DNA of 64,000 bases from UBA4093 sp036676455 (GTDB lineage: Bacteria; Cyanobacteriota; Sericytochromatia; S15B-MN24; UBA4093): NCBI GenBank assembly GCA_036676455.1, contig JAKFCW010000011.1:1-64000 (forward strand). The letters run 5' to 3'. Position numbers and translations under genes: made by a program. The notes under the pieces are model-generated. The model was not told the origin of the DNA and made no database searches. It saw only the letters and a list, made by a program, of their open reading frames with translations. This document shows positions 8,479 through 15,699 of this stretch, piece after piece. Every line of letters starts with the position of its first letter. Within the stretch, counting starts at the first letter, position 1.

Positions 8479-9036
8479 ATGTCGACCCGCAATCGCTTCG
8501 CCGCCCCACTCGCGGCCCTCGCCCTCACCTCCGGCCTCGTCCTGGCCGGCTGCCAGCTCCTGACCGCCAGCCCCACCAACCCGACTCCCAGCCCGAGCGC
8601 CAGCGCCGCGTCGATTCCGGAGGCGGATCTCGAAGCCTGCGAGCATATGAACAACGGCACGGCCACGGCGATCACCGCTGTCCAGGGGGACGTCACCCCT
8701 CCGAGCGTGAGCGCGGGTCACACGCGCTACGCGATCACGCTCCCGGCCTCCAATGAGCAGTACGCGGGCAAAGTCCTGTACAATAGCAGTGAAGAGACTG
8801 ACTACGTCTTGTTCTTCGACCAAGACGTGACGCTCACGGTTCTGGACCCCGACCAGCAAGTCGTCGCGATCGAAGCGAGCGCGAGCTCCTCGGTGGCTTG
8901 CGGCACGGTCAAGGCCCGTTACGTCTTGCCCTTCGGAGTCGGCCCTCACACCCTCCAGCTGGGACCCACGGCCGCCTCGACCGTGAGCCTGGTCATCGAA
9001 GAATCCGCCCATGAGGAGCATGATCACGCGAACTAA
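8479..9036 (+). CDS. second uncharacterised lipoprotein with His-rich tail
   Basis: 185 residues. CAAGGAG at 8465-8471 precedes the ATG. The signal peptide ends in the lipobox VLAGC (Cys about 25), followed by a Ser/Pro/Thr linker. A beta-sandwich-like domain then has CEHMNNG near residue 54 and a second Cys near 139, and the C-terminus reads HEEHDHAN. A His/Glu-rich tail suits metal capture. The domain order (beta-rich, paired Cys, acidic-His end) differs from the preceding lipoprotein, so the two are not obvious paralogues. The 3' end overlaps the start of znuC. Confidence 0.75.
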   Translation: MSTRNRFAAPLAALALTSGLVLAGCQLLTASPTNPTPSPSASAASIPEADLEACEHMNNGTATAITAVQGDVTPPSVSAGHTRYAITLPASNEQYAGKVLYNSSEETDYVLFFDQDVTLTVLDPDQQVVAIEASASSSVACGTVKARYVLPFGVGPHTLQLGPTAASTVSLVIEESAHEEHDHAN

Positions 9037-9805
9037 CCCCCTCACCCACCCCAGTGCCGTGCTGTCGACCGAGTCTCTCTCGGTCGGCTATGGCGGCGTC
9101 CCCGTGTTGCCCCCGCTGAACTTCTCCGTGAACCCCGGAGAGCTCTGGGTGCTCGCCGGCCGCAACGGTTCCGGCAAGTCCACCCTCTTGCGCACCATCC
9201 TGGGCCTGCTGCCTGCGGTCAGCGGCACGCTCTCGCGGCCGCCCGCCACCAGCATCGCGTACCTGCCTCAGGTTCAGAGCCTGGATCCCATCGTCCCGAT
9301 GCGGGTCTGGGACATCGTGGCCGAGGGCGTGGAGTCGGGCTGGTCCTTCCTGAAACCCCGCATCACGGCCGACCAGAAGCAGCGCATCGCGGAAGCCTTG
9401 GTGCGCACGCAGATCGAAGCCCTAGCGAAGCGCTCCTTCGCCGAGCTCTCCGAGGGTCAGAAGCAGCGCGTGCTCTTGGCCCGCGCCATCGCCGCGTCGC
9501 CCCAGCTCCTGCTCCTGGACGAGCCCACCTCGGCCATGGACCTCAAGGCAGAGGAAGAAGCCATCGCCCGCATCGACGAGTTGCGGCGCGAGCTGGGCAC
9601 GGCGGTGATCCTGGTCAGCCACCACCTGCCGGCCGCCATCAAGGCCGCTGACCACATCCTCTTCGTGGACGCCGAGCACCAGGGCGTCGCCGCCGGCGGC
9701 GTCCAGGAGGTCCTCGCCGACCCCATCTTCCACCGCCAGTTCGCAGGACTCACGGGCGACCTCTGCGTGGACATGTTGAAAGACGGACATCGCCATGACG
9801 CCTAG
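9011..9805 (+). CDS. znuC: zinc ABC transporter ATP-binding protein
   Basis: 264 residues. Walker A GRNGSGKST lies near residue 53, the Q-loop in IAYLPQVQSLD, and the signature ELSEGQKQR near 148 (LSEGQ instead of LSGGQ). Walker B LLLLDEPTSAMD follows near 169, and the switch His is in VSHHLPAA. The C-terminus carries His residues (GHRHDA), common in ZnuC. The start could be ATG 9011 or 9020. Either overlaps the upstream lipoprotein, and the 3' end overlaps znuB by 11 bases, so lipoprotein, ATPase and permease are probably translated together. Confidence 0.9.
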   Translation: MRSMITRTNPLTHPSAVLSTESLSVGYGGVPVLPPLNFSVNPGELWVLAGRNGSGKSTLLRTILGLLPAVSGTLSRPPATSIAYLPQVQSLDPIVPMRVWDIVAEGVESGWSFLKPRITADQKQRIAEALVRTQIEALAKRSFAELSEGQKQRVLLARAIAASPQLLLLDEPTSAMDLKAEEEAIARIDELRRELGTAVILVSHHLPAAIKAADHILFVDAEHQGVAAGGVQEVLADPIFHRQFAGLTGDLCVDMLKDGHRHDA

Positions 9806-10670
9806 CTTGATCGACTTCATCGCGGGATGGGAGCTCTTCCGCGATCCCATCCTCTGCGGCCTCTTCGCCGGGGCTGCCCTCGGCATGCTGGGGGTATTCA
9901 TCGTGCTGCGGCGGATGGTCTTCATCTCGGCGGCGCTGTCACAAGCGGCCGGTCTCGGGGTCGCGCTCTCCTTCTACGCCCAGATTCACCTGGGGCTCGC
10001 CGGATTCCTCGTCGATCCACGGGTCGGCGCGCTGGTCCTGACCTTCCTGGGAGCATCGATGCTGCGCCTGGAGCCGCGCGGGCGCCTGACCCGGGAAGGC
10101 ATGCTTGGCCTCGCCTACCTGGTGGCCTCGGCAGGCACGCTCATGGTGGGCACCCGGATCTCGCAGGAAGCCCATGACATTCAGGCCATCCTCTTCGGGA
10201 CCGGCGTGCTGGTTCGTCCCAGCGACACCACCTGGGTGCTGGTTTCGGCGGTGCTGGTCTTCGGGATGGTGATCTGGTGGCGGCGCGGGCTGGTCTTCGC
10301 CAGCTTCGACCCGGACGGCGCGCGGGTTCGAGGGCTTCCGACCACGCTGTTGAGCTTGGCTATCCTGGGGGCGATCGCCCTCATGGTCTCCATCGCCACG
10401 CGGGCACTGGGGGCGCTGCCGGTCTTCGCGTTCAGCATCCTGCCGGCGATCGCCGCCATCGCCCTGGCTCCCAGCCCCACGGTCGCGCTGATCCTGGCGG
10501 CCTGCTTCGGGGCGCTGGGGGGCGTCGGGGGCTACATGCTGGCCTTCTTCGGGCAGTTCCCGGTAGGCGCCAGCCAGACCCTGGTTTGCGCCATTCTGGC
10601 CGGCGCCGCCTGGGGCATTCGCACCCTGATCAGCCCGAAATCCAGCCGTCTGGCGGTTCCTCGCGCCTGA
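9795..10670 (+). CDS. znuB: zinc ABC transporter permease
   Basis: 291-residue ABC-3 family permease with about eight hydrophobic segments. The opening block PILCGLFAGAALGMLGVFIV and the following VLRRMVFISAALSQAAGLG are the standard start of ZnuB/MntB permeases. ALGALPVFAFSILPAIAA is the conserved cytoplasmic coupling region. Overlap with znuC and the absence of another permease in the operon make it their partner in the inner membrane. It is the last gene of the operon. Confidence 0.9.
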   Translation: MTPSLIDFIAGWELFRDPILCGLFAGAALGMLGVFIVLRRMVFISAALSQAAGLGVALSFYAQIHLGLAGFLVDPRVGALVLTFLGASMLRLEPRGRLTREGMLGLAYLVASAGTLMVGTRISQEAHDIQAILFGTGVLVRPSDTTWVLVSAVLVFGMVIWWRRGLVFASFDPDGARVRGLPTTLLSLAILGAIALMVSIATRALGALPVFAFSILPAIAAIALAPSPTVALILAACFGALGGVGGYMLAFFGQFPVGASQTLVCAILAGAAWGIRTLISPKSSRLAVPRA

Positions 10671-10769
10671 CTCCCCCCTGGCGGCCTCCTCCTTTTGGCG
10701 ATCGAGGACATTTCAATCCCCTACCGCCCCTTCATCATGCGACGTGCACCCTCGCCGAAAGGAGGACGC

Positions 10770-11198
10770 ATGCCGATCAGACGATGGATCGCCGGCGCGA
10801 GCGTGTTCGCGCTGGGCATGGGAGTGGTGACGATGGGGGCGGGTGAGGCCCGCCCCTCCTCGACGACTGCTCCGTTCCAGGTGGCACAGCGGCTCGAACA
10901 GCTTTCCGGAACGATCGAGAAGGTCGCGCGGATAACCGCTCCGAACCGCCCAGGGTCCGGAACCCACCTCACCCTGAGGACCGCCGAGGGAACGATCGAC
11001 GTATCACTGGGGCCCTCGGACTACGTGGACAGCCAAGGAGTTGACCTTCAAACCGGAGACGCCGTGGTCGTGTCGGGAGTCCGCGTCACGGGGCGGGCGG
11101 GCTTCATCGCCTACGAGGTGCAGAAAGGAACCCAGACCCTGCGCCTGCGAACTCCGGATGGTGCCCCGCTCTGGGCGGGGCGAGGGCGCATGCGCTAA
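10770..11198 (+). CDS. exported OB-fold-like protein
   Basis: 142 residues. ATG 10770 is chosen for the GGAGG at 10761-10765 and because a signal peptide starts there (cleavage near AGEARP). The mature part, LSGTIEKVARITAPNRPGSG then LTLRTAEGTIDVSLGPSDYV then DAVVVSGVRVTG, follows the five-strand pattern of small bacterial OB-fold or DUF5666-like domains. It lies 99 bases after znuB and may be a separate transcription unit. The function is unknown. Confidence 0.65.
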   Translation: MPIRRWIAGASVFALGMGVVTMGAGEARPSSTTAPFQVAQRLEQLSGTIEKVARITAPNRPGSGTHLTLRTAEGTIDVSLGPSDYVDSQGVDLQTGDAVVVSGVRVTGRAGFIAYEVQKGTQTLRLRTPDGAPLWAGRGRMR

Positions 11199-11200
11199 GT

Positions 11201-11237
11201 CGAGAGGGAGCCGGGCCTTGGGCCTGGCTCCCTCTCG
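11201..11237. terminator. hairpin between convergent genes
   Basis: A perfect 12-bp stem (CGAGAGGGAGCC with GGCTCCCTCTCG at 11226-11237) and a GC-rich 13-base loop, with no clear T-tract. It lies between two converging genes and could serve both. Confidence 0.65.
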
Positions 11238-11262
11238 GCTCACTGCCGTGCGTTAATGCAAG

Positions 11263-12585
11263 CTAGAGGTAGTAATCGAAGATATCGAGCAGCGAGTTGA
11301 ACGGCTGAGCGTACCAGGGGTACTCCTTGAACTCGAAGACCTTGGTGGCGTTGTTCCAGTCCTGGTCGAAGAGGCGCTTGCGCAGGCCGCCGACGAGGGC
11401 GGCGTCCGACGTCGCGAGGCTGATCTCCTGGTTGTCGAAGAGGGCGCGCGTGTCGTGGTTGGTCGAGCCCACGGTGGCCCACTTGCCGTCGACCGCCATG
11501 TACTTGGTGTGGACATGGGCATCGGCCGGCGTGCCGTTGTAGAGGCGGAACTCCGCACCCAGCTTGCTCAGGGCGTTGAGCTTGACCGTGTGGAGGCGCG
11601 AGAAGACCTTGGAGCTGGACTCGCCGGGCACGATGGCCTTCAGCTTGACGCCGCGGCGCACGGCGGCGTCGAGGCGGCTGAGGACGCCGTCGTCGGTCAG
11701 GTACTGCTGCTCGATGACGATCTCGCCCTGCGCCTGCTCGATGGCCCGGTAGGTCATGCCGCGGGCCTCGAAGCGGCCCTCGGGCGCGCTGGTCACGAAG
11801 ATGGCGGCGTCCGTCCCGCCGTACTGCACGCCGGGCTGAAGCGCCGGATACTCGAGCTTGCCGCCCCGGGCCAGCTTCCAGTCGCGGGCGAACTCGCCGT
11901 GGAACTGGTTGGCCACCTCGCCGCGGAAGTCGATGAGGACGTCCTGGTCCTTGGTGTCGAAGTCGGCCATGAGGTTCATGCCGCCCACCAAGCCGCGATC
12001 GCCGTCCGCGAGGTAGAGCTTGCGGTGGGTGATGTTCACGCCGAGCCGCTTGTCGTCCTTGCGGATGCCGCGAACCGGGTAATACCGGAACTCGACGCCG
12101 GCCTCGCGAAGCTCGCTGGCCAGGGCGCGGGCGCCGGGCAGGAAGCGCGAACCGACGTAATCCGCCAGCACCTTGACCTCGACGCCTTCCTCGGCCTTGG
12201 CCTTCAGCAGGGGGACCAGGCGCCGGCCCATCGAATCGTTGCCGAAGTTGAAGGTCTCGAGGTAGAGGGTCTTCTTGGCGCTCTTGATGAGGGCCTCGAG
12301 CGCCGGAACGTTCTCCCGGGGCCCCACGCTCAGCGAAGCCGAGTTGTTGGTGGTCCGGGGGTTCGGGTTGCGCATGGGCCGCACGGGAATCTGGAACGTC
12401 TCGCGCGGGCCTTCGTTGAGCTCCGGCCCGTCGTCGTTGAGACGGGCATCGCGCGCCTCGCCGTTGAAGAGGTCCTCGGCCGCCATCGGCAGCGTCCGGG
12501 GCGACACCCCGCAGCTTGCCAGGAACAGCACAGCAAGGGCAGGGGCGACCCAACGCGCCGCGGGCTTGAAGGGCTTGGTCGTCAT
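11263..12585 (-). CDS. phospholipase D-family lipoprotein (cardiolipin synthase-like)
   Basis: 440 residues with two PLD domains. The first HKD motif is THRKLYLADGDRG followed by GGMN. The second is HVHTKYMAVDGK followed by GSTNHD. Both have the His and Lys of the phosphatidyl-enzyme mechanism. The N-terminus has a hydrophobic signal ending in LASC, a lipobox, so it is probably anchored in the envelope. ATG 12585 fits AAAGGGAG with about 6 bases spacing; an ATG two codons earlier is too close. It may make cardiolipin or cleave phospholipids. Unlike cardiolipin synthase it has no pair of N-terminal membrane helices. Confidence 0.83.
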   Translation of the reverse strand: MTTKPFKPAARWVAPALAVLFLASCGVSPRTLPMAAEDLFNGEARDARLNDDGPELNEGPRETFQIPVRPMRNPNPRTTNNSASLSVGPRENVPALEALIKSAKKTLYLETFNFGNDSMGRRLVPLLKAKAEEGVEVKVLADYVGSRFLPGARALASELREAGVEFRYYPVRGIRKDDKRLGVNITHRKLYLADGDRGLVGGMNLMADFDTKDQDVLIDFRGEVANQFHGEFARDWKLARGGKLEYPALQPGVQYGGTDAAIFVTSAPEGRFEARGMTYRAIEQAQGEIVIEQQYLTDDGVLSRLDAAVRRGVKLKAIVPGESSSKVFSRLHTVKLNALSKLGAEFRLYNGTPADAHVHTKYMAVDGKWATVGSTNHDTRALFDNQEISLATSDAALVGGLRKRLFDQDWNNATKVFEFKEYPWYAQPFNSLLDIFDYYL

Positions 12586-12747
12586 CAACATCTCCCTTTA
12601 TCAAGAGCCAGTGTTCGGGCTTCCACATGGCCGCGCTGAGCGGGCCGCTTCGAACCAGATTAACAGCCAAACGATTAAAAGTAAAGATATCCTTAAGGCG
12701 AGGTTAACGATCAAGTCCCCAAGCGGCATGGAGGCGATCGGCTCTGG

Positions 12748-12753
12748 TATACT
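12748..12753 (+). promoter_or_regulatory. extended -10 element upstream of the Fur-family gene
   Basis: TGG followed by TATACT, an extended -10 form, 32 bases before the ATG at 12785. No good -35 is seen. The preceding 12660-12720 is unusually AT-rich (runs such as AACGATTAAAAG) and separates this gene from the divergent PLD gene. Confidence 0.45.
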
Positions 12754-12784
12754 GGAAGTTGCTGCCGTTCCGAGAGGAAGACCC

Positions 12785-13231
12785 ATGCCCTACGCCGAGG
12801 ACGCCCTCCGCATTCTCAAGAGCCGCGGATACCGCATCACCCAGCCCCGTCGCAAGGTCCTCGAGCTGCTATCAAAGACCGAGACGGCGCTTTCGCCGTA
12901 CGAAATCAAGGATCTCCTGGATGCGGCAGGCGAAAAGGTGGACACGGTGAGCATCTACCGCATCCTCGAATGTCTCGAGGAGAACCACCTGATCCACCGG
13001 ATCCTCACCTCGGGCAAGGTCCACAAGTGCAACCTCGAGGACGAGGAGGACTGCCACCTGGAGCAGGAGGATCACTGCCATCACAACCTGATCTGCCGCT
13101 CCTGCGGCGCGATCGAGGAGGTCCACTGCCCTGGCCTGAGCCCCATGGAGGCCGACCTGGCGAAGCAGGCAGGCTTCACGATCGAGGCGCATCACCTGGA
13201 GTTCAGCGGCCTCTGCCGGAAATGCAGCTGA
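12785..13231 (+). CDS. Fur-family metal regulator, probably Zur
   Basis: 148 residues. The winged-helix region RGYRITQPRRKVLELLSKTE then DTVSIYRILECLEENHLIHR is standard Fur. The metal region has an expanded acidic/His loop (DCHLEQEDHCHHN), then CRSC and a C-terminal CRKC, the paired CxxC structural zinc site. GAGGAAG precedes the ATG. It lies beside a His-rich protein and a ZIP transporter and near the znu operon, so Zur is more likely than Fur. Candidate targets are the motifs at 5407 and 14582. The frame is open further upstream, but the family start is here. Confidence 0.87.
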   Translation: MPYAEDALRILKSRGYRITQPRRKVLELLSKTETALSPYEIKDLLDAAGEKVDTVSIYRILECLEENHLIHRILTSGKVHKCNLEDEEDCHLEQEDHCHHNLICRSCGAIEEVHCPGLSPMEADLAKQAGFTIEAHHLEFSGLCRKCS

Positions 13232-13333
13232 GCGAATCGCGACGCCGCTGCGCCGGGGACCGACTTCGGAGGTAGGATAAGCTCACCCTCAGGGAGCTCC
13301 GCGGAGCGGAGCCAGCCGGAAAGGAGCGAGCCC

Positions 13334-13651
13334 ATGGAATGCCAAACCCATGACCAGCACACGCATGTCCACGGCGATGCGTGCGGCCACACGGGGATCC
13401 GGCACCAGGATCATGTCGACTACCTGCATGACGGCCATCTCCACCACACCCACTCGGGTCACGTCGACGAGCACCACCTGGAGGTGAGCGCGGCTAATCC
13501 CGCCGACTGCAAGCCGGTGGACTGCGCCACCACCCACCAGCAGGGGATCCCGCACGGGGACCACATGGATTACCTGGTCGACGGCCGCCTGCACCATGCC
13601 CACGTCGATCACTGCGACGACCACGGCCCGGTCGAACTCGTTTCACACTAA
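13334..13651 (+). CDS. histidine-rich small metal-binding protein
   Basis: 105 residues, about a quarter His, plus Cys and Asp. It is built of two imperfect copies of one unit: DHVDYLHDGHLHHTHSGHVDEH near residues 26-47 and DHMDYLVDGRLHHAHVDHCDDH near 77-98. An N-terminal HTHVHGDACGH is also present. There is no signal peptide. Proteins of this H-x-D-Y-L-x-D-G-x-L-H-H type occur in many bacteria beside zinc genes; a cytosolic zinc buffer is a reasonable guess. GGAAAGGAG precedes the ATG. The His-TAA end lies inside the palindrome shared with the convergent ZIP gene. Confidence 0.8.
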   Translation: MECQTHDQHTHVHGDACGHTGIRHQDHVDYLHDGHLHHTHSGHVDEHHLEVSAANPADCKPVDCATTHQQGIPHGDHMDYLVDGRLHHAHVDHCDDHGPVELVSH

Positions 13652-13711
13652 GCCAAAAAGCAGCAGGGGCGGCCTCGATCGAGGCCGCCCCTGCTGCTTT
13701 TTGGCTTAGTG
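13646..13711. terminator. 66-bp perfect palindrome, bidirectional terminator
   Basis: 33-base arms, every base paired, with no spacer at the centre (GATC at 13677-13680). Each arm has an A5 or T5 run next to a GC-rich core, giving a hairpin followed by U-rich RNA in both directions. Each arm begins with CACTAA, so both convergent genes end in a His codon and TAA within the palindrome. Confidence 0.9.
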
Positions 13712-14551
13712 CCCGTGGCTGACGAATTGTTCGATCAGCCAGAAGCTGGCGCCGCCTGCCAGCACCAGCCAGGCGCCGAGCGAGGTGGTCGCTGCGGCCG
13801 GGATGAGCTGGGCGAAGGCCACGAAGAGCAGGATGCCGGCGGCCACGGGCAGCGCGAGGGGGACCAGGGGCCCCATCAGGAAGGGCATGAGGGCTCCGAG
13901 GACCAGGGCGACGCCCACGATGAGGACGGCGCGGCGCGCCATGCGCTTGCTGGCGCCGGCCGCCAGCGTCACCGACGCGGCCAGGATGCCCTCCGGCAGC
14001 AGGTGAAGGATCAGCCCGACCATGACCAGCCAGCCAAGCGAGGATCCGGCCGCGAAGGAGGCCGACAGGGCGACGCCGTCGAAGAAGGTGCAGACCGCGA
14101 GGCAGCCGAGCGCCGAGCAAGCGGCACCGTGCCCCAGGATGGGGTGGCCGCAGGCGGCATGGGCGTGATCCGCATGGGCCCCGTGGCCGTCGCCGTGGTC
14201 GTGGCCATGATCATGAGAGTAATCGTGGTGATGGGCGCAGCCGTCGTCGTCGTGGGAGACGTCCAGGAAGGAGAGCCTAGGGGCGATCCAGCGGTCGAAG
14301 GCGAAGACGGCCGCCGCCGCGGCCAGCACGAGCCCGAAGACCCCGTGCGCGTCGCCACCAGCTTGCTCGACGGACGCCGGCAGCAGCTCCAGCAGCACCA
14401 GCGCGACCAGGAAGCCCGCGCCCAGCGCCATGATCCCGCGAAGGCGTGCCGGAGTCAGCAACTCCCGAGACATGTTCGCGACCCACAGGCCGCCGGCCAT
14501 CGTCACCGAGGCGGCCAGCAGACCGTAAGTCAAGTTCAACGTGTTTTCCAT
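13706..14551 (-). CDS. ZIP-family metal transporter
   Basis: 281 residues, with about eight hydrophobic segments in the ZIP arrangement. A long His/Asp loop between segments 3 and 4 reads roughly DDDGCAHHHDYSHDHGHDHG and continues with more His. Segment 4 has DGVALSASFAAG and segment 5 ILHLLPEGILAA, holding the conserved His/Asp/Glu metal residues. It likely moves Zn2+ into the cytosol. ATG 14551 is used; an ATG four codons upstream lies too close to GAGAGG. The operator-like motif at 14582 and convergence with the His-rich gene put it in a zinc regulon. Confidence 0.85.
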   Translation of the reverse strand: MENTLNLTYGLLAASVTMAGGLWVANMSRELLTPARLRGIMALGAGFLVALVLLELLPASVEQAGGDAHGVFGLVLAAAAAVFAFDRWIAPRLSFLDVSHDDDGCAHHHDYSHDHGHDHGDGHGAHADHAHAACGHPILGHGAACSALGCLAVCTFFDGVALSASFAAGSSLGWLVMVGLILHLLPEGILAASVTLAAGASKRMARRAVLIVGVALVLGALMPFLMGPLVPLALPVAAGILLFVAFAQLIPAAATTSLGAWLVLAGGASFWLIEQFVSHGH

Positions 14552-14581
14552 GGGACGCGGCATACCTCTCGGGAAGCTTTT

Positions 14582-14602
14582 TGCAATAACATTACTATAA
14601 TG
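14582..14602 (+). promoter_or_regulatory. candidate zinc-responsive operator, copy 2, with ZIP promoter
   Basis: Second copy of TGCAnTnnnATTACnnTAAnG (see 5407-5427), here upstream of the ZIP gene and inverted relative to transcription. On the minus strand TTGACG (14626-14621), an 18-base gap and CATTAT (14602-14597) form a plausible promoter, so the motif covers the -10 and start region. Confidence 0.4.
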
Positions 14603-14690
14603 AAGCTTCCTACCCCCGCTCGTCAAGCAGGAAAGCCGCGGGGCGAGCAGATCGCTGGGCCCTTCCGACGGCCGAACGCGCATGACGAAA

Positions 14691-14717
14691 GGCCCCCGGA
14701 GTTTCGCTCCGGGGGCC
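14691..14717 (-). terminator. terminator of the response-regulator gene
   Basis: 11-bp GC stem (GGCCCCCGGAG / CTCCGGGGGCC) with loop TTTCG. On the minus strand it is followed by TTTCG, and it begins 16 bases after the stop of the response regulator. Confidence 0.75.
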
Positions 14718-14732
14718 TCGAGGGGGCTGGAT

Positions 14733-15446
14733 TTACTTCGCGTTGGCGGCTTCCTTGGCGCGGATGCAGCGGTAACCGACTCCGCGCACGGTCTTGATCG
14801 AGACCGGGCAATCCTCGTAGCGCTCGAGCTTCTCGCGCAGGCGGCAGATGTGCACGTCCACCACCCGGTCGTCGCCAAAGAAATCATCGCCCCAGACCCG
14901 GTAGAGGATGGTGTCGCGGCTGATCGCCTTGCCGACGTTGCTGACCAGGAGTTGCAGGAGCGAGTACTCCTTGAACGGCAGCTCCAGCAGCTCGTCGTGG
15001 ATGGTCACGGTGTGCTGATCGGTGTCGATCACGAGGCTGTCGATGGCGAGCCGGTTGGGGGACTCGTCCATGTGCCGCTTGATGCGGTCCACCCGGCGCA
15101 GATTGGCCTTGACCCGCGCGGTCAGCTCGATGAGGCTGAAGGGCTTGGTCATGTACTCGTCCGCCCCGATGGCGAGCCCGACGACCTTGTCGGTGTCGGT
15201 TCCCTTGGCGGTCAGCATGATGATGGGCATGACCGACTCCGGGCGCATGGTCCGGCAGACCTCCAGGCCGTCCACGTCGGGCATCATGAGGTCCAGGATC
15301 AGCAGGTCGGGCCGCTCCCGGCGGGCCGTGTCGATGGCGGCCTTGCCGCTCGCGACGGTCAGCACCGAATAGCCTTCGTACTCCAGCTGCTTCTGCAGCA
15401 AGAGCCGGATGTTCGGGTCGTCGTCAGCGACCAAGATCTTCGCCAT
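14733..15446 (-). CDS. OmpR/PhoB-family response regulator
   Basis: 237 residues. The receiver domain (1-120) has the acidic pocket DDD at 8-10, phospho-acceptor Asp52 in LILDLMMPD, the conserved Thr in MLTAKG and Lys101 in YMTKPFS. The C-terminal winged helix (about 135-230) has LELPFKEYSLLQLLVSN, VVDVHICRLREKLE and TVRGVGYRC. GGAGG precedes the ATG. No histidine kinase is adjacent; the nearest are the orphan kinases at 37175 and 59795. Its length and wing sequence are close to the cyanobacterial RpaB / Gram-positive PhoP type. The target genes are unknown. Confidence 0.9.
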   Translation of the reverse strand: MAKILVADDDPNIRLLLQKQLEYEGYSVLTVASGKAAIDTARRERPDLLILDLMMPDVDGLEVCRTMRPESVMPIIMLTAKGTDTDKVVGLAIGADEYMTKPFSLIELTARVKANLRRVDRIKRHMDESPNRLAIDSLVIDTDQHTVTIHDELLELPFKEYSLLQLLVSNVGKAISRDTILYRVWGDDFFGDDRVVDVHICRLREKLERYEDCPVSIKTVRGVGYRCIRAKEAANAK

Positions 15447-15699
15447 GGGTGGGTCCTCCTTCGAGCGGGGCTTTGGTGGTTACGGTCTTTTTACCCCGCG
15501 GCGCGGGCGTCCTCACGCCACGGGCCAAGGGCTACACCTACTTTGAACCCCGCGAGCTTTACTCGAGGCTTGCCGCAATGTTGCAAGAGTATGAACCCGT
15601 TCTTCCAGGCCGAGCGGGGGCAACTCCGTCGAACAAACGGCGAAATTCGTTTATACTGGGGCTTGTGCCATCCAGACGACGGTGTCAAAGGGAAGACGC

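Noticed and set aside
11455..12639. Plus-strand open frame of about 390 codons opposite the PLD gene
   Set aside because: The minus strand has two complete HKD motifs and a lipobox; this frame has no motif, no signal and no ribosome site.
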